Assembly: GCA_022592435.1 (NCBI GenBank)
Contig: JABYQS010000904.1
Span: 1 to 11,461 of the forward strand
Direction of reading: 5' to 3'
Length of the DNA: 11,461 nt
Origin: Cerioporus squamosus
Lineage: Eukaryota > Basidiomycota > Agaricomycetes > Polyporales > Polyporaceae
Position 1 is the first letter of the stretch. The number at the start of each line of letters is the position of its first letter. Below, piece by piece: positions 7,030 to 11,461 of the stretch. The position numbers and the translations under genes were made by a program. The notes beneath the pieces were generated by a model, which ran no database searches, was not told the origin of the DNA, and saw only the letters and a list, made by a program, of their open reading frames with translations.

Positions 7030-7203
7030 TTGGGCCGACCTTCATGCCCTCCGTGTAGGTTTATGTAATCCAGGTACCACGAGGTAGACACCAAAAATGG
7101 ATAGGTCAGCTTCCTTGCCACCATTGCACTTCCACGAACATCTCCTACCACGATCTTCCCTTACTTTCAGATAGGACACCTATGCGTCCTCCTTGTATCT
7201 CTT
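7030..7203. other. Non-coding junction where CpG content rises
   Basis: No gene seen. This short stretch lies between the CpG-poor relics on the left and the CpG-rich gene on the right. It is pyrimidine-rich on the + strand (CTCCTTGTATCTCTTCTAAC). For the minus-strand gene it would be the 3' flank. Confidence 0.35.
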
Positions 7204-7213
7204 CTAACACTGA

Positions 7214-8585
7214 CTACTCAGACCTACCCAGACAACTTTGTACATAGTCTGAGCAAGAACAATGTAGAGCTTTGAGAAGCCGGTCTCCCATAACCTTTGT
7301 CCATTGCAGTCTATCTCCAGTGATGTCAGCAAGATGTCGGCCTGGTGCATCGCGCGCGACAGGCAGCCAACTTGGCCACATACAGGTCACATCCCCTCTC
7401 GCAGTGGCAGTCTCGACCACGATTCCCTTGGGCGTCCATGCCCCGAGTATAGCCTGGAGAAGACGTTTGGGCATGCCTTCCGGGAAGATCTGAGCGAAAC
7501 CGGGATCATTGGTGAGGACATGAGCGACAAAGATTTGGTCGGCATCCGACTTGACTCCAGAAGTGGGGCCATCCGGGGCGGCACCGGGTTGCACAGTTGA
7601 CTTGTGCGTGCTGCCAGTGGGAGGGCTCGGAGGGTGATCCTTGGGTTCCTCAGGGGCATTGTGGTTGAGGAGAGGGATGGAGTCGTCCGAGAACACTTCC
7701 TGTAGTAGAGTATAAGAGATCAGCATTGTCCTGATGAGCCAAGAGAAGGCATGCGACTCACCTCTGGGAAGACTGTGTGAAGCCATGCCACAATCTCAAC
7801 TATCACATCGTCCGCAGCCTTGTGATCATCTGCGGAGGCGGCAGTGTCAGCGATGAGAGCCACGAAGATTGGGTAGGCATCTGGGTCCGTGGGAAGGACA
7901 CCGTTGTAGAAGGCGCGGTAACCAAGGAGAAGATGGAGGAGAAGGTGGCGCTGGTGAACTGACACGTCGCACCTGCTCAGTGCGTATCCCTGAATGTCGG
8001 AGATATACTCATGGAACTGATTGGGCAGGACGACACCGGGCTCATGGAGATCGACGGTGGGGAGAAAGAGCTAGGAAGACGCCAGTTAGAATCTGAGCAC
8101 ATCAGAATCAAGGACGCTCACCGTCATAGCGGCCGTGGGGCCATTCACAAAGAGAGCAACCACTCGGATGTTCTCCGGGCTTGAGTCGCGCTTGCTGCCG
8201 CTGTCCGGAAGGAGGTAGATGTGGGTCTGTAGGGCATTCATGGTGGCCATGGTGAGACGGCAATGCAAGAGAGACTGAGTTGTTGAAGTGGGGATGTGTC
8301 TGAGGTCTTGAAGCACCCTGCGACATATATTTGTGACCTTGCTCGTGCATTCGCGAGGCCGTCTGCGTGGTCAGAACCAGTAAGCACTCTTGGGTGGCAT
8401 CATGATGGCAGTCAGTGCGCTCACCGTGCCTCAATCATCACAATATTGTCTCCAAAAAGACCTAGTGTGGATGCGGATGATATCTTGAATGTAGACGACG
8501 CGGTTGGGATGTCCAGATCGGTCAATCGAGCGAGTCTTGCAGCTGAGATGGGAGAGGATCGGCAATGTGGAATGACAAGCGCCAT
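7214..8585 (-). CDS. Four-exon gene, 398 aa, function unknown
   Basis: Exons on the minus strand are 8585-8425, 8362-8122, 8070-7762 and 7699-7214. The introns are 62, 51 and 62 bp, each with a GTGAGC/GTGAGT donor and CAG/TAG acceptor, and phases 2, 0 and 0 all fit, giving an uninterrupted 398-aa frame starting MALVIPHCRS. Residues about 99-134 contain MNALQTHIYLLPDSGSKRDS and NIRVVALFVNGPTAAM. Residues 175-190 are leucine-rich (QRHLLLHLLLGYRAF). About 245-290 is a Pro/Ser/Thr linker. Next comes FVAHVLTNDPGFAQIFPEG. No signal peptide, membrane segment or known catalytic motif is seen. A later start (MATMNAL, 8250) is possible because CTCAG just upstream could be a UTR acceptor. The last about 60 codons are doubtful: another frame (ADILLTSLEIDCNGQRLW...KLYIVLAQTMYKVVW, stop 7204-7206) looks more protein-like. 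It is head-to-head with the hAT gene and could be a host gene or a transposon passenger. Confidence 0.55.
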
Positions 8586-8990
8586 GAGATAATGATCTCA
8601 CTGGGCGTAACAGGCCTCGGCTAGCCGGTCCTCAGATTGTCTTCAGTGTGCGCAGCTTGCAGGCCGGATGCAAGCTCTGAAGAGGATGCAGGAAGGACAT
8701 GTAGCCACATACGATGGCTCATAGCGTGTCTTGCGTTGTGCTTCTTCGTGGGTATTGACCTGTCAAACAGGGTCGTCAACAGAGCAGGCGCTGGCATGCT
8801 GTGTGTGCCTTCAAGCTCCCTCTCTCGCCCGTCCACATATCTTATGTGACTCTCTACTTGGCAAAGCTGTTCTGTGACTTCTCGGGAATTACGGGCTATT
8901 GTTTGAGGTGCGCAAGGACAGGTTGAGGCTGATCAGAACCTCATGTACGCAATCCAGGTCGCAACATGCAGACCACAGTTCAACCCGGTG
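8586..8990. other. Intergenic region between divergent genes
   Basis: This lies upstream of the minus-strand gene and may hold its promoter or 5' UTR; I see no clear TATA box or other defined element. The 71-aa (-) and 70-aa (+) open frames at 8621-8849 overlap each other and lack family features. A possible minus-strand acceptor (CTCTTCAG, near 8678) could mark a 5' UTR intron, but this is weak. Confidence 0.3.
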
Positions 8991-9313
8991 ACATCGATGG
9001 CATGTGCCTTAATGGTCCAGGTGAGCAGTTGCTCGATTTTGCGCGATGATTTGCTGACCTTGTGTGCTCTGTCTATTGTTTTCAGAGCCTCAGGTGACGG
9101 ACGCGCTCGTCAGCACCAAGCAAACATACTTCTGACCCCGGAGATTATGAAGACAAGGCAAACCCGCAGGGCTCTCGATTCGATGAGGCGGAGAGGAGAC
9201 CGAAGGTCCTAGAAGGTATGATGCTTGTACAAAGGCCGCCAAAATGCACATTAAAGGACAGCACTCACTGGGAGGTATGTCCAGTGTCCAACCCCCAGTC
9301 TGATGCTATCTAA
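8985..9313 (+). pseudogene. Small unrecognised exon-like fragment
   Basis: A plausible 65-70 bp intron (GTGAGCAGTTG... from about 9020 to ...GTTTTCAG at 9085) separates an exon reading MQTTVQPGDIDGMCLNGP from one reading EPQVTDALVSTKQTYF and then a stop. A different frame, open without stop from 9098 to 9311, reads SAPSKHTSDPGDYEDKANPQ and GSRFDEAERRPKVLEG. This suggests either one frameshift in an acidic protein fragment or chance openness in GC-rich DNA. It lies directly upstream of the hAT transposase start and could be leader sequence. No family recognised. Confidence 0.25.
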
Positions 9314-9819
9314 CTCTCCTCTTCTCACCCGATCATCCCCAGCCAGCTTTACTATGTCTTCCCAAACCCCCATGCCAAAGCCCGCCGACTTCTCGTTGAA
9401 ACGTCGTCGCGAGACCGACTCCCAAGGCAGCGACCCGAAGAAATGTGCGACACAACCGTCTCAGGCCACTACTGGTCGTGGTGATGGAAGTGAGTCTGTT
9501 CCTCCTGCTCCGAAGGCCCCTACCACATCCCAGCCCCGTCTCCCTGTGCCCAATTCCATTTCGCGCGCCGGGAGTGATGCCTCCATGGCCACTCGTGCCA
9601 AGAAGGCTGCGAAGCCCGCTGTCCCTGTGGTGAGCCAGGATGAGCCTATCAACGTGGACGACTCCGCCTCTGCTGTCGATACTGACGGCGAAGACAGCGT
9701 ATCAGCTGTCAAGAGCAAGTCCTGCACGGCAGCACAGCTCGCTGGTGTCTCCGTTACGAACAGCCATCGCGCCAAGTTTGTGCAGAAGTACGCTGGCCTC
9801 ACAGCTGAGCAGACACTTG

Positions 9820-9872
9820 GTAAGTGCTGCACCCCAGTCATTGTCTATCTACTCTACTGACTTGTTTCGCAG
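9820..9872 (+). other. Intron 1 of hAT gene
   Basis: 53 bp, GTAAGTGC...CTACTGACTTGTTTCGCAG, phase 1; it has a clear CTGAC-like branch site. The splice joins AEQTL to ALVSTNWHSS. The 185-aa reading frame that runs through it is an artefact of reading the intron. Confidence 0.8.
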
Positions 9873-9978
9873 CGCTTGTGTCCACCAACTGGCATTCGTC
9901 AGTGTACAAGCATTTCCACCCTCCTAAAGTCGTCAAGACAGCGAATGGCAACGTAGTTCATCGCTTCATATGCAAGAA

Positions 9979-10040
9979 GTAAGTTCTCATTGCGCTTATA
10001 TGGCTTGGATAACTTGCTGACCTTTCTGTGTTCGATCCAG
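9979..10040 (+). other. Intron 2 of hAT gene
   Basis: 62 bp, GTAAGTTC...CTTGCTGACC...TTCGATCCAG, phase 2; it joins RFICKK to HPLKHVNWMEY within the zinc-finger coding region. Confidence 0.8.
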
Positions 10041-10084
10041 GCATCCGCTCAAACATGTCAACTGGATGGAATACCAAGAGTCCA

Positions 10085-10092
10085 CCAGGAAC
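10085..10092 (+). repeat. Left 8-bp target-site duplication of MITE
   Basis: CCAGGAAC immediately before the MITE, identical to 10694-10701. Eight-base duplications are the hallmark of hAT insertions. Confidence 0.95.
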
Positions 10093-10693
10093 TAGTGCTG
10101 CAGGGTCGGGTCGGGTCAGGTTATTGGTCATCCAGAGCCATGACCCGACCTACGACTGGACATGACCGGTCCTTCAGTCTTATGACTGGACTGGAAGTAG
10201 TACAGTGGTATGACCTGACCTAACTGCAGTCAAGTTACAGTTTTGACCGGTCAAAACTGATGATCAGTTATAACCAGTTAAGACCAGTCATAACTACCCA
10301 AGAAGGTTGGAGAAGTCATGATCAAGAGGTGAATAGCCTTATACAAGCCTAAGATACTTTTTAAATGATCATCTTAATGACTTAAAGTCCAAAGGGCTAT
10401 ACAATATATGTGCTCTCACCTGGTATAGCTTAGTCGGGACTGATTTTAACTGGTTATGACCGGTCATTACCAGTCAAAGGCACCTATAACCAGGTCATTG
10501 GTAGGGCAAAAAAGACTGGTCATGACTGGTCATCATCAGTCGTGTCCAGTCATAGATATTGGTTCAAAAATCATGACCACGACCTGACTGGCGACCTGAC
10601 TGCTACCTTTGTGGTTATGGTCCAGTCATTTTTGCTCAGGTCAGGTCAGGTTCCAGTCATTTTCCGGTCATGGGACCCGACCCTGCAGCACTA
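10093..10693. mobile_element. 601-bp hAT-type MITE
   Basis: The terminal inverted repeats are perfect over 20 bp (TAGTGCTGCAGGGTCGGGTC at 10093-10112 and its reverse complement at 10674-10693). They are flanked by the identical 8-bp duplication CCAGGAAC. The subterminal regions are packed with GGTCGGGTCAGG / TGACCTGACC and GACCGGTC (10164-10171, 10245-10252, 10458-10465) or GACTGGTC (10514-10521, 10524-10531) motifs in both orientations, as expected of hAT transposase-binding sites. No coding frame of its own is seen, so it must be mobilised in trans. It is inserted between two codons of the hAT transposase zinc finger, and its first three bases (TAG) give an immediate stop. Perfect ends and duplication indicate a recent insertion. 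Confidence 0.95.
10238..10259. repeat. 22-bp perfect palindrome in MITE
   Basis: The sequence is self-complementary around the centre GACC/GGTC at 10245-10252, with flanking arms CAGTTTT and AAAACTG. It is the longest perfect dyad among the GACCGGTC-type motifs and a candidate dimeric protein-binding site or cruciform. Confidence 0.9.
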
Positions 10694-10701
10694 CCAGGAA
10701 C
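10694..10701 (+). repeat. Right 8-bp target-site duplication of MITE
   Basis: CCAGGAAC immediately after the MITE, identical to 10085-10092. Counting one copy only, the transposase frame continues from ...EST-RN to LSRHVKAC without any other change. Confidence 0.95.
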
Positions 10702-10845
10702 CTCTCCCGTCATGTCAAGGCCTGCAAGCCCAAGGAGAACCCTCAGGCCGAGCTGGACATTGCCCAATGTCATCTCCTTCTTAGAAGTGACAGCACACTG
10801 GCACGAGGGCGGTGAAATCCAGCATGTAATACTAGATTTCATCAA

Positions 10846-10906
10846 GTGAGCGCAATCCTGTTGGGTACTACTGTAGTATCCCGACAACTGACTGTTACCT
10901 ATCCAG
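10846..10906 (+). other. hAT intron between FIK and LTSAH
   Basis: 61 bp, GTGAGCGC...CAACTGACTGTTACCTATCCAG, splitting the Lys codon (AA/G). It joins the QHVILDFI segment to LTSAHT, as in intact hAT proteins. Confidence 0.7.
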
Positions 10907-10985
10907 GTTGACCTCTGCGCACACGTCCAGGTAACTCGCCAAGAAACTCGTCGAGTGCTTCAAGGCACACGGCATCGAATCGAAG

Positions 10986-11039
10986 GTTCGTGTGTGACCC
11001 AGAACCTTCAATAGGCTCGTGCTAATCGTCTGTTCGCAG
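10986..11039 (+). other. hAT intron with unusual GTTCGT donor
   Basis: 54 bp, GTTCGTGT...GTGCTAATCGTCTGTTCGCAG, phase 0; it joins GIESK to VLAVTCDN. The branch site CTAAT and the acceptor are good. The donor GTTCGT departs from GTAAGT/GTACGT and may be another mutation of the dead gene. Confidence 0.65.
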
Positions 11040-11174
11040 GTCCTCGCCGTTACATGCGACAACACTGAGTCCAACATGGCTATGATGCGCAAGATCAAGA
11101 AACTCCTCCCAAACGTCGAGAGCCCCAAGGGGCATGTCTGATGCTTTGGGCACATCCTAAATCTCATCGTCAAG

Positions 11175-11235
11175 GTAAGTGTCGTCACAGTTATGACAAT
11201 ATCTATACGCTCACCTGTTCTTTTCGTCCTGCTAG
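11175..11235 (+). other. hAT intron after HILNLIVK
   Basis: 61 bp, GTAAGTGTC...CTGTTCTTTTCGTCCTGCTAG, phase 0; it joins LNLIVK to AIMSQFGKRR. Confidence 0.75.
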
Positions 11236-11461
11236 GCTATTATGTCTCAGTTCGGTAAACGTCGCAGTCAGCCAGCGGATAAGGATGTGGAGGCTCTTAG
11301 CAACCCCAAGGATGTCAATCAAGACAACCTCAATGAAGCTGAAGAGGCCGACATATTGCGTGAAGCTGCCGACAACAAGATCATCGAGTACATGGATGAA
11401 GACCATCCAGATTCATAATCTCTCCTGAGGACATCAAGATCGGCTGGATTGCCGTCGAGAA

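Larger units (their letters stand above)
9354..11461 (+). pseudogene. hAT transposase, interrupted and internally deleted
   Basis: Exons are 9354-9819, 9873-9978 and 10041-10092, resuming at 10702, then 10907-10985, 11040-11174 and 11236 onward; introns of 53-62 bp have matching phases. Residues 1-155 are a disordered N-terminus with a basic LKRRRETD (15-22) and acidic INVDDSASAVDTDGED. Residues 162-208 plus the exon after the MITE form a BED-type finger: WHSSVYKHFHPPKVV...RFICKK...STRN/LSRHVKAC. The catalytic part survives as NVISFLEVTAHWHEGGE, QHVILDFIKLTSAHT, LAVTCDNTESNMAMM and CFGHILNLIVKA, classic hAT motifs. Lesions: a 601-bp MITE in the finger exon; loss of the long stretch normally between finger and FLxVTAHW (junction and +1 shift near 10760-10766); TAA at 10932-10934; TGA at 11139-11141 replacing the Arg of R-C-F-x-H-I-L-N-L; a one-base frameshift near 11413-11418 before IISPEDIKIGWIAVE. 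The start at 9354 gives MSSQTPMPKP; an in-frame ATG at 9303 is possible. The gene runs off the window. Confidence 0.85.

Noticed and set aside
7272..7659. Open frames on the + strand and a 90-aa minus frame over the gene's last exon
   Set aside because: Shadows of GC-rich coding sequence of the 7214-8585 gene.
8296..8592. 98-aa + strand frame
   Set aside because: It is antisense to exons 1 and 2 of the minus-strand gene and crosses their splice sites.
9303..9353. Upstream ATG of the hAT gene as start
   Set aside because: In frame, but the added residues (MLSNSPLLTRSSPASFT) look like leader sequence; a CCCCAG acceptor-like site lies just before the 9354 ATG, which is preferred.
9461..9841. 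126-aa minus-strand frame over hAT exon 1
   Set aside because: Antisense shadow of the CpG-rich first exon, whose + strand frame splices correctly into the zinc finger.
10542..10815. Frames of 80 and 68 aa spanning the MITE end and the zinc-finger exon
   Set aside because: Chimeric: the MITE supplies an ATG by chance and one frame runs into the transposase codons. There is no evidence of a functional fusion, though a short transcript is conceivable.
10895..11406. Minus-strand frames of 97 and 67 aa
   Set aside because: Antisense shadows of the hAT catalytic exons.

Overview
The window looks like a transposon-dense stretch of a filamentous basidiomycete (probably Agaricomycete) nuclear genome. 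The inferred introns are short (mostly 40-62 bp, GTAAGT/GTGAGT donors, CTAAC/CTGAC-like branch regions). The recognisable coding relics are fungal-style hAT and PIF/Harbinger transposon proteins plus a USP-like cysteine-peptidase relic. Apart from one gene model, nothing reads as an ordinary housekeeping gene, and I see no tRNA, rRNA, CRISPR or viral gene. The species assignment is inference.

Layout. 1-510: broken exons of an unrecognised protein. 512-2171: an old transposon bounded by TA on both sides, with long degenerate inverted ends. Its subterminal hairpins sit at the same distance from each end, it carries a 4 x 23-bp tandem array, and inside are the C-terminal end of a Harbinger-type transposase (+) and a convergent relic (-). 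2172-2336: an exon-like fragment on the far side of the element. 2340-2970: unrecognised sequence and a decayed GC-rich repeat. About 3100-4049 (-): a dead Myb/SANT-like protein of the kind that accompanies Harbinger transposases. 4040-4310: a small CpG-rich island. 4320-5330: non-coding, with a decayed hAT-like end at 5074. 5337-5930 (+) and 5973-7023 (-): two more relics, the second with a catalytic-cysteine-like S-C-A-Y-D motif.

Base use changes near 7.1-7.2 kb. To the left CpG is scarce and conserved arginines are lost by C-to-T/G-to-A type changes, as expected of old methylated or RIP-like-mutated repeats. To the right CpG is abundant. There lie a four-exon reading frame on the minus strand (8585 to 7214, 398 aa, function unknown) and, head-to-head with it, a hAT transposase gene (9354 to the window end).

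The hAT gene is itself a pseudogene. A 601-bp MITE with perfect 20-bp terminal inverted repeats and a perfect 8-bp target duplication sits inside its BED-type zinc-finger exon. Downstream there is a large internal deletion, two nonsense codons and a frameshift. The MITE-in-transposase nest and the 512-2171 element are the best-supported structures. The most interesting unknown is the intact-looking gene at 7214-8585.
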